The position numbers and the translations under genes are program-made. A stretch of 64,000 bases of DNA, taken from positions 44,800,384 through 44,864,383 of the forward strand of contig CM044874.1 in the NCBI GenBank assembly GCA_024500155.1. Reading direction: 5' to 3'. Source of the DNA: Chenopodium formosanum. Its lineage: Eukaryota > Streptophyta > Magnoliopsida > Caryophyllales > Amaranthaceae. A model generated the notes under the pieces. That model did no database searches. It was not told where the DNA came from and worked only from the letters and a program-made list of their open reading frames with translations. Shown piece by piece: positions 37,133-49,445 of this stretch; the first letter of the stretch is position 1, and every line of letters begins with the position of its first letter.

Positions 37133-37686
37133 ATTGTGAAATAGTAAACTCCTACTCACCATGAGTTCAAAGGGGAAAATTATGTAATAATTCGGAAGCA
37201 CATTTTTATTTTATTTGTCCATCTCTAGATGTTTGTTTGTGCTTAGCTACAAATGAAAAGGAGGTTGAGCATACGGCTCTTAATGAACCCATATCCATAT
37301 TTTTGGAGGTGTGTTGTAGCTCACACTTGATGGAGTTCAACTACTTAGGTGTGGAAGTGTGGCCGCTTCCTATGAGTGTTTTATGGGCTTATAATCTAGA
37401 GCACCTATGAGCATCTAGGCTAGACGTATGGCCAGTAAAATGCGTCACCTTTATTCGCGGAATTTCAGAATATTATACATGTTCAATTGTGTGGCTCAAA
37501 GTGACGGGTCCCTAACTCCCTATTGAGTTCAAGACGAAGGTCCCTTGGTAGGTGAGGGATCATAGCTTGATGTCCACTATGTGTTAATTCAAGTCATGAG
37601 ACATTGACACTTATGCAATTGTTTTGTTTTGCCTAGAATTCATTTTTCCTTCCTTTCTTTTTCATATCTTTGAACCTATGAGGGAT
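37133..37686 (+). other. 3' untranslated region and polypurine tract of copia2
   Basis: There is no gene here. It ends CTATGAGGGAT directly before the LTR, which may serve as the plus-strand primer. Confidence 0.5.
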
Positions 37687-38490
37687 TGTTGGAAGTTCTT
37701 GATAGAAAAACCAAAGAGATTTGGGGGAAAAACAAGAGAGAGAGAAAAACAAATGAGAGGGGAAAAGTCCCACATTGTTTATGGAGAAAGTTTTGCCTTC
37801 TTTTTATATTGTAGTGTCTTAGCATGCACTACTTAGTTGAGTGAATGGGAGATATGTGTTACTCAACAAACACACATGCCCGCGCGAGCGCCGAGCCGGG
37901 TCGGGTTGGGCTCGGGCCTCGGGACTTGGGGTCTTGAGGAATGCGATGTGCGGGCGTGGGTCCTTGTTATCTTTTTAGAGAAATTTTATTTCCTTTATTT
38001 GTTAAACATAATATTCTTTTTGACTGTTGGGATTACGAAATTAAATCAGCCATTAATCCCTTGATTACAGCTGACTGATTCAATTCCCTAATCACTACTT
38101 GACTAGCTAAATTAATCTGGTCACTTTCTTAGCCAGATTCTTCCCACGTTTTATGCTATCCATTTTCCCCCTTCTGCCTATATATATGTACTCAGTGGTT
38201 TTCCTAGCCAAATTACACAACAACAATCAGTCTTCTCTCTTCTCTAAAAATATCTAAACACAAAATTTTCTGTTCATTTTTCTGGGCAAGTATTCTGAGT
38301 TTTGGTCGGGTTTGTGAGTGCACATAAACTCCAACACCGTGCTTATCCTAGAGGGCGACCGCTTCTAGTCTACTACACCGAGAGGTAGTGCGGAATTGTC
38401 TTTTACGTCAGTAGTTCTCCACGACACGGCTATTGTTAGTTTGATTCACGCATCAAGAGATAAGTAATTTCTGTTTTATTGCTTAGTAGT
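37687..38490 (+). repeat. 3' LTR of copia2, interrupted before its last six bases
   Basis: It starts TGTTGGAAGTTCTTG. The final ATAACA is displaced to 61027-61032 by the Ogre copy D. The GTAGT at 38486-38490 is the left copy of the Ogre target duplication. Confidence 0.88.
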
Positions 38491-40381
38491 TATAGACACC
38501 CATTTGTGTCTCCCAAAAACCAGACTCGGTGATGAATGCCTTTAACGTCGAATGATAATCGAATGAATTGAAAATGTGGAAAGTCTAATGTTGCGATTAG
38601 TTTTCATTAAAAATCTCTCTTTCTGTTTTCGAAAACCTATTCTATTTTATGAAAGTAGCCAATCTAGTTTAGTTTTGTCCATGACAAGGGTCCAATAATA
38701 GTGTAGTTGGATAGAGATCGAAAAGAGCTTTCTAACGATATATTATAAGCTCAATTCCAACAAATAATGAGGAAGTTATGGCTAAACTACTAAACTGGGC
38801 CCGGTTTGATCTTTATATGCGGCCCAATGATCTAGAGGAGGGCCTATTATGAATTATCATTCCTAATGCAATTAGGATTGATTATAGTCTTCTAGAATCT
38901 TCGATAAGGTTCTTTTGATTCCTAATGGGATTAGGATTGATAATTAAGTTTAATGAATTTTATTTGGAATAAAAGAAGTGTTTTAAATGAAATTACGATT
39001 TTACCCTTCGTACGGAATTTTACGATATAATTTTATTAAAAAATAGAAAACGTGTGGAAAAATCTCATGTAGCACCGAACGTCAGGCAGGCGACAGACCC
39101 TGTCCCCATGCGACAGGGGTTGTTGTTGGCGACAGCGGTGTGTTTTATTCTCTTCGAACTCTGATTCGTTTTTATCGATTCCGGACTATTTTATTATAAA
39201 TAGGGTACCCGGATCTCCGTTTTCAATAATCAACTCTCAACCAGAATTCTCTAATTCTCTTCTCTCTCTAAGCTAAAGCTTATTCTCTCTCTCCCTCTTT
39301 CTAGCCTAACCTTTTACAAACAAAATTTCGCATTCACAAGCACTAGACACACCTAGCCAAGTTCGAATTTGCCTTCGCCCTAGACGTGAAAGGTTTGATA
39401 TTTCTGAGGGTTTGATCCCAAATCTCTATTTCTATTATTTGATTTAATTGTTTGTTTTATATTTTCTTTGAAGTTACTAACGTGTGTATTTTTTTTATTA
39501 GAAAGAGATACGAGGGATCCAAGTAAAAAATTTAATTACTTCATTGATATTTTGATATAAAAATCATGCTTAGATTATTTTATTGATTCCTAGTATCATG
39601 TTTAGGGTAATAACTAAAATTTCTAATATCAAGTATGATTGTTATAATGCTTCCTATTTCTTTCCTAATATCATGTTACTATCATGTTAGGGTTAAAGCT
39701 TTGATATTTAATGTTTAGTGACATGCTAGGGTTTGTTATTAATCTTGTTATTATCATGCCTAGGATCTTGCTATTAATATTATGCTTTAATATGATTAAT
39801 TTAATTATGATTTTTATTTCGATTATGATTATAATTGTTATTTTGTGGTTATTATGTTGCTTGATTATATTTATTGTTATTGCTTGCTCACGCCTTTTAT
39901 GCATGTTTAAAGGGAATTTGTACTTGTAATCACGCTTAATAAGATAATTAATAATCTTGTTTAGGTTAATTTGATTATAATTCAAGTGATCGCCAATAAT
40001 AATTTTATTTGTGCATTACTATTCAACCAACATAGATTAGACAGGTTTAGGGTAAACCTATTGATTGCATGTTAGTCAGAAAGCTCACATGAATACGAGA
40101 AGAATAAAGTAGAGGCCTATTATTAGGACAGGTTCTTTCTCATTTAGATTGGATTTGTACCTTCATCCCCGAACTTCCAGTCTTGGTTCTAGAACTATTG
40201 TAGTTTACGATCTCTTGGATCGTTAAGGGGTGTAACCTTCACCTCGTGGACGGTTTACAAGTTTCTAAAACTTGTTGGCGACTCTTTTTCTCTAACTTCC
40301 TTCCCTTTGGATGCCACCATACTTAAGTGTATGATCATAGTGGGGTTCAAGTTTGGGGTAATGCTTAAAATATTCCCTACA
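38491..40381 (+). repeat. 5' LTR of Ogre copy D
   Basis: It starts TATAGACACCC and ends TTCCCTACA. The TATA box TTATAAATAG lies at about 39193-39202. TGTCGC/GGCGACA-type motifs lie at about 39080-39137, upstream of the TATA box. The late block GATCGTTAAGGGGTGTAACC is shared with all family LTRs. Confidence 0.85.
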
Positions 40382-40387
40382 ATATTT

Positions 40388-40405
40388 TGGTGACTCCGCT
40401 GGGGA
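40388..40405 (+). other. Primer-binding site of Ogre copy D
   Basis: TGGTGACTCCGCTGGGGA starts six bases after the LTR end. Ogre/Tat elements characteristically carry this site, reported as complementary to tRNA-Arg. Confidence 0.8.
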
Positions 40406-41965
40406 GGATTTCTATTTTAATTTCTGAAATATATTTCGGCAATGATTTAGAATGAGTGGATGAGAGTCGAAAAGTTCTAAGTATTTCATTTGCATAATTT
40501 TGATTAAAATTATTAATTGTCATATGCATAAAAAAGGTTCTCATTGGAAAGACCATCCTTAATCAGTCAAAAACATAGGATTTTTACACATAGGAAATTT
40601 TGGGAATATCTTTCACAACTAGAATCGAAATAATACTGCGAAAACTGGAAAATTCTAAGCACATAGAAAACTGTTGAGGCATGTAGGAACTAGTGTCTAG
40701 AAAACAGAGCCTGTCGCCAATGATATGGCTCTGTCGCCTGGCGACAACGTCGTCGTCTGGCAACAGGGCTTATATCCTGGCGACGGACTTTGTTGTCTAG
40801 CACCAAGTTCTTCCAATACTGAGCCAGAAATCTGCCTTCTTGTTTCGACTGGTTTTAGCACTGTTGGCTCGATTCTACTTCCTGATTGAGTTTTTCTCTC
40901 TTTTCTGAAACCCATATGTGTTTTACATATGGACATAACCCTCTGGGAATTCATGCTCCATCTACCTAATTGAACGATCTGAGCAACAAAGGGTACATCC
41001 GAGAATATTAAATTCACAAAACCATGGAAGCGAGTTTGACTTGCGGGGTCCCATCCACACGCGCCAACCCTTCCAAAGGTAAGGCTTCCGCGCGGTGCAT
41101 CCGGACTCATAAACATGGACCCTCTTTGACTAACCCATATACTGAACTTTAGAGAACTAGAGCCAGGGTTAGGTTGCAAACTTATTGCATCATATTGTGA
41201 ATACTTGACTACTTGTGCATTCTTTGCTTGTGCATGCTCTATGTGTGTTTCCTAACCGTTTGTTTGACTTGTGATTAAGTATAAATAAACTAATTAATGA
41301 CTAAAGGACTTTGCTTAATTAATTTGAGCTAAAAAAATATGTCTAAAATCGAGTCATTGTTCCTTTAAGTCAACCCAGATTTTTATTCCCGTATACTGCA
41401 CAAGCGCCAACTAGTTTTGGTCATAGCCGGAGTCCTAGAAAGAGTTACTAGTCATAAAACTAATGGATCTGTAGCCCCAAGTTTTATCTTTAATTTGGCA
41501 GTGGTTTCATTCAAATCAGAGTCACAAACCAAAGGTTATGACTAAAATACCACAGCATGTCCAGTTTAATGCATATATGTGAGGTCTTAACTTAGTCTTT
41601 GTTTGAGTCTAGTCACATAGTCTAGCCACATGGTCATGACACAAGTCATAAAATGTCACCTACACTCACTATTTTAGCATACACTTTTTATATGTCACCA
41701 TGACCATGTCTTAGGTTCATGCATGAGTCATTTTTCCGTCATTTGAGTTGAGGGTCCATTCCATCTCTATTCTCTTCCATATCCTCTTTCAATCTATTGC
41801 ATGTTCAATTGAGCTTGAGTTAAAAATAATAAAAAGCTTATCCCTAATTTCCCTTTCCACTGTACTTGGTCAAGGAGAGAAGGGAGATTAATCAAAGACA
41901 ACACCTTTATTCAAGTTCAACTTTTTGATAAACCGATTCGTCAAAAGAGAAAAGCTAAAAAGACA
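40406..41965 (+). other. Leader between primer site and gag of copy D
   Basis: I see no supported gene here. It contains the perfect palindrome TGTCGCCTGGCGACA at 40732-40746 among related words (40711-40800). From about 41590 it matches the copy A leader at 290-704, including the sequence just upstream of the gag ATG. Confidence 0.55.
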
Positions 41966-43088
41966 ATGGCAAGTCAAGAAGAAGTCAATGAGCTTAAGAA
42001 GCAAATGGTAGACGTGACTGAGGTGTTGAAGGCTTTAACCCTTCAAATCAATGACCTTTTGAAACAACGACAAATGGAGCTCATGCAAGAAAGATTGAGC
42101 AAAATATCCAATGACTATAGATTCCAGGGCATAAGCTCACAAGGGGTCTCAGTGGACAAGGAGCTTCTTTCGCACAAGTTCAATGCCAATGACATCCCTA
42201 AGTTTAAGCCAAATGACAATCCTTACTTTCATTTAAGGTCCTTTGAAACTGTAATGAACATTAAAGGGATTGATAAGAATATTTTTCACTCTTTATTCTT
42301 GCTATCTCTTGAAACCATTTGTCAACATTGGTTCTTCTAGCTCCCTTGATAAAGAGAAGACCTCTACTTGGGATGGAATAAAAAATGCTTTCATTGATAG
42401 ATATAAGTGTAATATTCAAATTGAAATCGACCATATACAACTTGAGATGCTAAAACAAAAAGAAAACGAAGGGTTCACCTCCTTCTTCAACAAGTGGAAG
42501 GAAACTTCCGCTAATATGATCGAAGTCCCTACTGAAAAAGAATCCGTGAGGATGTTAATAAAAAATTTACAAGAAAAGTATTCAAAGCACTTAAAATATC
42601 AACACAACTTGAATACTTTCAAGGTCTTCTATGACATAGGCATCGAGATCGAAGATGACCTCGTAAAACAAAAAGCTACTAACAATAGTAACCACTGTGG
42701 TTGGAAAGGAAAGAAGAACGACAATCCTTCTTCTTCCGAAAACGCCCACTCTAGTAACAATGTTAGTACCTTTTATCTCAGTGAAGTTTTATCCATGGAT
42801 AACCAAGGATCTAAGAAGAAAATAAGGAAAGACTTCACCCCCATTGGGATGAACTGGGATGCTGCTTTCGACCGATTCCATGCCAAGGGACTCATTACTC
42901 CCATTGGACCTCTTCAAGATCTCGCACCTGAAAAGCGATTGCCTAGTTGGAACCTAGATGCACATTTCAAGTTCCATCAAGGTAGGGTACATGCTACTGA
43001 GAGTTGTTGGAAGCTGAAAGAGGCTATCCAACATTTTATTGATAGTAAGAAGCTTCCCATACCTCCAGCTAGCAAGAAGACCGGGTGA
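41966..43088 (+). pseudogene. Gag-like polyprotein of copy D, one four-base insertion
   Basis: The ATG at 41966 begins MASQEEVNELKKQ, aligned with copy A. The frame stops at 42338-42340, where the sequence has about four extra bases (TAGC) relative to copy A within the FFSLDKEKTSTW region. It resumes in the next frame and reads on to the TGA at 43086-43088, so a single lesion separates two open halves. The capsid-like centre is strongly conserved with copy A. In the C-terminal knuckle copy D reads HFKFHQGRVHATESC: the first Cys seen in copy A is Phe here and the GH pair is RV-H, so zinc binding is doubtful. Expected role: particle formation for an element with no enzymes of its own. Confidence 0.82.
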
Positions 43089-45240
43089 TGAGCACAAGAC
43101 AAGAAGCGGGCTTCAACGACAAGATTTCGTGACTTCTTTTTTCTTTTATTCTTCCTTTCCCCAATAAGTTTAGCATAGGCACTTTTTTTCCCTTATATTT
43201 ACTTTGTAGATTTTTTCTTTCTCCCTTTTAATAAAATGAGCATTTTATTTCTTGCATATGATCATTGCATCACATTAAAAAAAAAAAAAGAATATTCATG
43301 CCGAACTAAGCGCAAGGTATACCAATGATTTGAGGCACCCCTTGTAGCCACATCATATCATCTTTTACCCTTCAAATATGCAATCCTTTCTTGATAAACC
43401 ACTTTGAGCCTCATATATCGATTGACTTTTCTTTCTACAACCCACATCTACCTAACCTTGGGATGGGATGGTGTGTAACTTATGCAATTTCAAAAGCTTG
43501 ATGATTTCAAAAAAAAAAAAAATTAAATAGAAAAAAATATATATATAATAAAAGTGTATAAAAGGGCAAGTGTTCCAATGTCTTTGATACGAACACGTCT
43601 CAGATTGCGTTTCTTATCGAGTGCTCGGTACCGTGCCTGAGAAACATGAATTCTAAGTGAGTGATAGACCGCATGATTGGGATTTCCCATACTTATAAAA
43701 ATAAAATAAATTCAAAAACAAAAGAGAGAGCAAAATATGAACGAAAAAAAGAAAAGAGAGCTAAAACAGAGTTGAAAGTCTCAAGCATACCAATATAAAG
43801 ATTCAAAATCAAGGTTGCACACCTTGGGGGCTTATCAAGGGTCTTGAGCCTTTATCCCTTTCTTCTTCAACCTTTAGCCTAACCACGTTACAACCCTTAA
43901 AAAGACCTTTTTTGAGGTGTACACACTTGTGCGAGGTTCGGCTAGAGCTACGTTCGGCCTTATTCCTAACGTATACGTAGACAACCTCACATCGAGGTGC
44001 GGCCGTAATAAAAATGCATTCATATTCACATTCACACACTCACACCATGATCATATCAAGGGATCCCCTATGCTCATCCTTATCCATTTAGGGCTAGACT
44101 TGGGGTCTTGATCCTTACATTATTATCCTACCCAGCCTAAGAGTCACCACCATTTGACTCTTTTCAATATATATTTTTCCACACACTTAGCCTTTGCGGC
44201 CTAACTTTAGTGTCACTATCATACACATCACAGATACATGACCAAATATACTTCCCTTAGGAACCCTGTGTCATGAAATCTGAACACAACGCTGAAGCAT
44301 TCCTTGTTATATTATCATCAATCATCATTGCATAACAAAGTATGAAGTGCTTAGCCTCCGTGCCTAAGTAACCCAAACACTTTCATCATTGAGTCAACAA
44401 TTGAGATAGCCTAGGATGAATTAATCCTTGAACCATAAGAGATAGTATCAAACAACATTTGACTAAGCTCATTCAACATGCACCATCAAAAAATTCTTCC
44501 CTTTTGTGTCTTTCTTATTCGAGAGAAAGTCGGTACCCTCTACAAAAATGACGGAAAAATTTTTGAATTTTTGCTTTTTCGCATTTTGAGTCAAGCACAT
44601 CACAATAAAATGCACACACGAGTCATGAGTCACACGTGTCAACTCACCTTGGGTCAACCTCAAGTCAGCCAGTCACATTGAGCCAACCCTCAAGTCAATG
44701 AGTCAAGCAACACTAAGCCTTAGGTCAACCCTAAAGAAGGATGAGAAAAGTTCTATAGTCCAAAATATAAATGCAGGTGCATCCCAGCAAGCAAGAACAT
44801 TCCTGGATTTTTTCGAAAAACCACGAATATGACACATGAGATTCTTCCAAGATGAGAGGAGTTTGAGCAAAATTACATGGATTAGTAAATTAGAGATGAA
44901 GAGCTTTAACTTACAAAAGATTTTAGCAGATTTGGTTGAAAGGAAACGACCAAGTTCAAAGTTTGGAGCGAAATCGAGCAACGAACAACAGCAGCAAGAG
45001 CAAAAGAGGGAAGACCCGACTCCAGCGCCAGACGACAAGGTTGTCGCCTGGCGAAAGAAGCAAAGTGCGCCAACACATTCTCCAAGCAGGCGCTGGTGCG
45101 GAGACACAATGCGTGGCCCCGTATTAGATTATGCGAACCTAGTGTAGACATTTTCGGGTTCCTTGGTACGCCAATTAGCCCCTCTAAGCAATTTGACATG
45201 ATTTAGCAATTGGCTCAAAGATCGTCTCACTTAACTTAAA
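43089..45240 (+). other. Non-coding internal region of copy D
   Basis: This matches 1823-3800 of copy A, with a conserved block at 43897-44080 and a purine/A-rich tract near 43280. Reading frames here (for example 43809-44039 and 44703-45147) overlap on both strands and have no recognised domain. A TTGTCGCCTGGCGA motif lies at 45041-45054. Confidence 0.55.
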
Positions 45241-45266
45241 GCGCCTAAACATTGGCTCATAGCAAA

Positions 45267-45380
45267 GGCACCAACATAATGGTTCACAAGCGGTAAACGC
45301 ACCAATATAATGGTTCACAAGTAGTAAAAAGCACCGACATAATGGTTCACAAACAGCAAAAATGCGCCGGCGTATTAGCG
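45267..45380 (+). repeat. About 32-bp tandem repeat
   Basis: Three units of CACC(A/G)A(C/T)ATAATGGTTCACAA are followed by a fourth diverged one. The counterpart in copy A is near 4680-4730. Confidence 0.65.
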
Positions 45381-45469
45381 GAAATTACAGCAAAAAAAAA
45401 TTGCAACAGCAAAGTTCAAGTGAGCTTTAAATATCGACAAGCGTTAATCTTCGGTAATTTTCTTTGGAA

Positions 45470-46320
45470 CATTATCGTAACAACTGAGGATGACTTCAAG
45501 CAAAGTTATCTTCGACAGCGTTCCCTAGGATATGGAAGGTTGCCAGAAAGCTAAGGATGGTTTCAAGAGAGGTTATCTTCGACGACGTTCGCTAAGATTG
45601 TGGAGATTGTCATTAAGATTTGAGAAGATAGCACGAGATGGGCGATCTTTGACGACATTCGCTAAGATTTTGGTGGTTGTCATTAAGATTTGAGAAGATA
45701 GCACGAGATGGGCAATCTTCGACATCATTCGCTAAGATTGTGGAGGTTGTCACCAAGATTTGAGAAGATAGCACGAGATGGGCGGTCTTCGACAACGTTC
45801 GCTAAGATTGTGGAGGTTGTCACCAAGATTTGAGAAGATAGCACGAGATAGGCGGTCTTTGATGACATTCGCTAAGATTATGGACGTTGTCACCAAGATT
45901 TGAGAAGAGCAGGTCGTGATGAGGCGGTCTTCGATGACTTTTGCTATGATTGGGAAGGTTGTCACTATGTTTCAAGAAAAAGGCTCGAGATGTAGCAGCA
46001 TTGATCGACGGCGTTCCCTAGCTCGTGGAAGGTTGTCACACACAACTGGAGGTGATTTCAAGCAAAGTTATCTTCGATCATGTTCCCTAGCTTGCGGAAG
46101 ATGGTCACAAGGCGGTAGAAGATCGTTTCAAGTGAAGCAATCTTCGATAGTATTCTCTAGCTTGTAGAAGACTATTATAGCGGAATTGGAGGTAGTTACA
46201 AGCGTAGAAGTCTTCAGGCGGTATCCTCTAGCTTGAGGAAGATCGTCAAAACAACAAGATAGCGTTCCCTAGCTTGTGGAAGTTTGTCACGACAACAAAT
46301 GCAACAAATCGGTTACCAAC
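45470..46320 (+). repeat. 70-bp tandem array in the 3' part of copy D
   Basis: GCTAAGATT recurs at 45591, 45661, 45731, 45801 and 45871, an exact 70-bp period. Conserved inner words include GAGAAGATAGCACGAGATGG. Diverged units extend on both sides to about 45470 and 46320. Minus-strand reading frames with repeated peptides across the array are artefacts. Confidence 0.85.
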
Positions 46321-46520
46321 AGAGACGTGTGCTCGACGGTGCAAGATATGCGTTTCTTAACTCTCTTGTCTGTTTTAACTAACGATAGTTTGCAGGTATC
46401 GGCGTTACAAGAATGATTTAGGATCGCAGAACGTTCTAAATCATTCTCCGTCCCTATCGCTACTTTGACTTTTGTTTTCAAAACTTGCGTTTCTCCAAAC
46501 TCAGTCAAAGTGGGGGCTTC

Positions 46521-47621
46521 TGTAGACACCGATTTGTGTCTCCCCAAAACTAGACTCGGTGATGAATGCCTTTCATGTTGAATCATAATTGAATGAAGTG
46601 AAAGTGTGTAAAGTCTAATTTTGCGGTTAGTTTTCATTAAAAATCTCTCTTTCTGTTTTCGAAAAGCTATTCTATTTTATGAAAATAGCCAATCCATTTT
46701 AGTTTGGTCCATAACAAGGGTCCAATAATAGTGTAGTTAGATAGGGCTCGAAAAGAGCTTTCTAACGATATATTATAAGCCCAATTCCAATGAATAATGA
46801 GTAAGTTATGGCTAAACTACTAAACTGGGCCCGGTTTGCTCTTTATATGCGACCCAATGATCTAGAGGAGGGCCTATTATGAATTATCATTCCTAATGCA
46901 ATTAGGATTGATTATAGCCTTCTAGAATCTTCTAGAAAGTTTTTTTAAATCCTAATGGGATTAGGATCGATAATTAAGTTTTATGAGTTTTATTTGGAAT
47001 AAAAAAAGTGTTTTAAATGAAATGACATTTTTACCCCTCGTACAGACTATTACGATTTAATTTTATTAAATAATAGAAAACGTGTGGAAAAATCTCATGC
47101 GACGCCAAACGTCAGGATGTCCCCTGGCAACAGACTTTGTCACGCGGCGACAAGGGTTGTTATTGGCGACAACGGCGTGTTTTATTCCTTTTTGTACTCT
47201 GATTCGTTTTTTTCTATTCCGGACTATTTTATTATAAATAAGCTCCATGGACCTCCGTTTTCAATAATCAACTCTCAACCAGAATTCTTTAATTCTCTTC
47301 TCTATCTAAGCTAAAGCTTATTCTCTCTCTCCCTCTTTCTAGCCTAACCTTTTACAAACAAAATTCCGCATTCACAAGCAATAGACACACCTAGCCAAGT
47401 TCGAAGTTGCCTTCTCCCTAGACGTGAAAGGTTTGATATTTCTGAGGGTTTGGTCCCAAATCTTTATTTAAATTATTTGATTTAATTGTTTATTTAATAT
47501 TTTCCTTGAAGTTACTACCGTGTGTATTTTTGTTATTAGAAAGAGATACGAGGCATCCAAGTAAGTAACTTAATTACTTTATTGATATTATGATATAGAA
47601 ATCATGCTTAGATTATTTTAT
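46521..47621 (+). repeat. 3' LTR of Ogre copy D, left part
   Basis: It starts TGTAGACACCGATTTG after the tract AAAGTGGGGGCTTC. The TATA box TTATAAATAA lies at about 47231-47240. It is interrupted at 47621 by element e3; the last nine bases, TTATTTTAT, are the left target duplication. Confidence 0.88.
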
Positions 47622-48923
47622 CGAATTTTTCACCAAATACCACTGGGTTAAAGCTTAATTCACCATATACCACCAAAAACTTTCTAATACACCATGTACC
47701 CCTGAGTTTAACATAAATGTCACCAAATGCCCTTAATGACTAACGTCGTTAACTCCGTTAGTCATTAAGGATAATTGTGCCACGTGGCTGTCACTTATTG
47801 GTTCTTATTAATATTATTTAATTAATTACTTAAATAAAGAATAAAAAAACTTAAAATAAATAAATAAATAAACCACCACCAACCTAGCCACCGCTCCCCA
47901 CCCAGCCAACATCCTTGCCTCTACCGGCACCACCATGTCTACACTGCGCCACCGCCCCCACCGCCGCCACCATGTCTACACCGCCGCACATCCCTTTCCC
48001 TTAAACCACTATCCACTCAAGTCCCACCCTAAAAATCGAAAAACCCTCTCTCCGACGCCCAAACCCACTTGTCGGCTCCCAGACCCACCTTTCCCGAGCC
48101 GGCGAACCTAAGTCAACCCTCAATCTTCCAACTCCACCCCTTTCCCCCCTCTGAACCACCACCCCAAAACCCTAAAACCCCCAAAATCAAAATATAGAGT
48201 TTCGATTTTGGGTTTTGGGATTTTGGGTTCAACTGCGGGCTGGTCAGGTGCTTAGCGTGGTGGTGTAGTTGGTGCCGTGAAATGAAGGTAAGGTGTTGCG
48301 GTGGTTTGTAGCTGGTGTCGTGTGGTGGCGAATTGGAGGATGTGCGGTTTGTGTGGGTGAGCTAGGAGGTGGTGCGAAATAGAGTTGCGTGGGTGGTAAT
48401 TTGGGCGGTGTTCGGCGGCAAAGGGTTGGAATTGGTAATTGTTGCAGTTTGTATGGTGGCAGCAGCGGTACGGCTGGAGATACGAGGGAGAAAGAGAATT
48501 GGTTGTGTGGGGCTATGATTGGGGATGGCAGGGAGGTGGTCAGGTGTTGGGTATGGTGGATCAAGGGAGAGATTCGTGCACCGGCACAAGGCTGGGTACG
48601 GTAAAAGTCAGCGCCGACCCGGTGGTGGTTCAAGGCTGAGAGCGGGCGGCGCGGGGCTGGGCTGCTACGTGGCGGTTGTGGGGAGAGGAGATGGCTAACA
48701 GTTGGTGGTGGTTATATTTTTTTTTTTTTAATTATTAAAGTTTTTTAATTAATTAATTGATTAATTATTAAAGTAAATAGTTTAAGTAAGAGCCAATTAG
48801 AGGCTGCCACGTGTGACATTTAACTCTTCATGACTAACGGGGTTAAGAAAAAGGGCATTTGGTAACATTTATATTAAACTCAGTGGTACAAGGTGTATTA
48901 GAAAGTTTTTGGTGGTATATGGT

Positions 48924-49412
48924 TGTTTAGGGTAATTTTACCCCGCCACGTGGTCCAATCAGAGGATGACACGTGTCAGCCTCAGAGTGGCCCAAAGTGG
49001 ACCAATCCCTGCTTGACACGTGTCACTCCAGAAATTAAGAGAAAAAAGGCGGCCTTCAGGCCCAAATCCCGAGAAAGCCGCAAAACGGCGCAGCCCACCA
49101 ATGATTAGGGTTCAGTGACCTAATCAAGGGCACAAATCCCAAAGACCCTATAAATAGGGAGATGTCCCTCTTTTTGAGGGCACGTTTTACCATTTATTAC
49201 ACACTTGACTCTTTGATAGAGACATCCTGAGCTTGGAATCCGAGCAGATACCCACCTAAATTTCCGCACCTTTTTCTCCCTTCAAGTTTCTAACTTGTGC
49301 GTCGGAGGCGGAGCACCACCCAACCGGTGTCTCCGTTTGTTTAGCAGGTACAGCTCACTCCGGATCAGTCTTCGTGTTGTAACTCTCCCGAGGGACAAAA
49401 ACACCCAAAACA
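48924..49412 (+). repeat. 5' LTR of the Tat element
   Basis: It starts TGTTTAGGGTAATTTTACCC and ends AAAACA. The TATA box TATAAATA is at 49149-49156. It contains several ACGTGTCA-type (G-box-like) words at about 48948-49025. Confidence 0.92.
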
Positions 49413-49414
49413 TT

Positions 49415-49432
49415 TGGCGCCGTCTGTGGGGA
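49415..49432 (+). other. Primer-binding site of the Tat element
   Basis: TGGCGCCGTCTGTGGGGA lies two bases after the LTR end, the usual form in plant Tat/Retand-type elements. I do not assign the tRNA. Confidence 0.8.
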
Positions 49433-49445
49433 GAGTACCTCGAAG

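Noticed and set aside
40697..41179. 160-codon minus-strand frame in the Ogre leader
   Set aside because: No recognised domain. It overlaps the palindromic motif cluster and has no partner in copy A within the window.
44703..45199. Overlapping frames on both strands in the Ogre copy D internal region
   Set aside because: No homology is recognised, and copy A does not keep the frames open.
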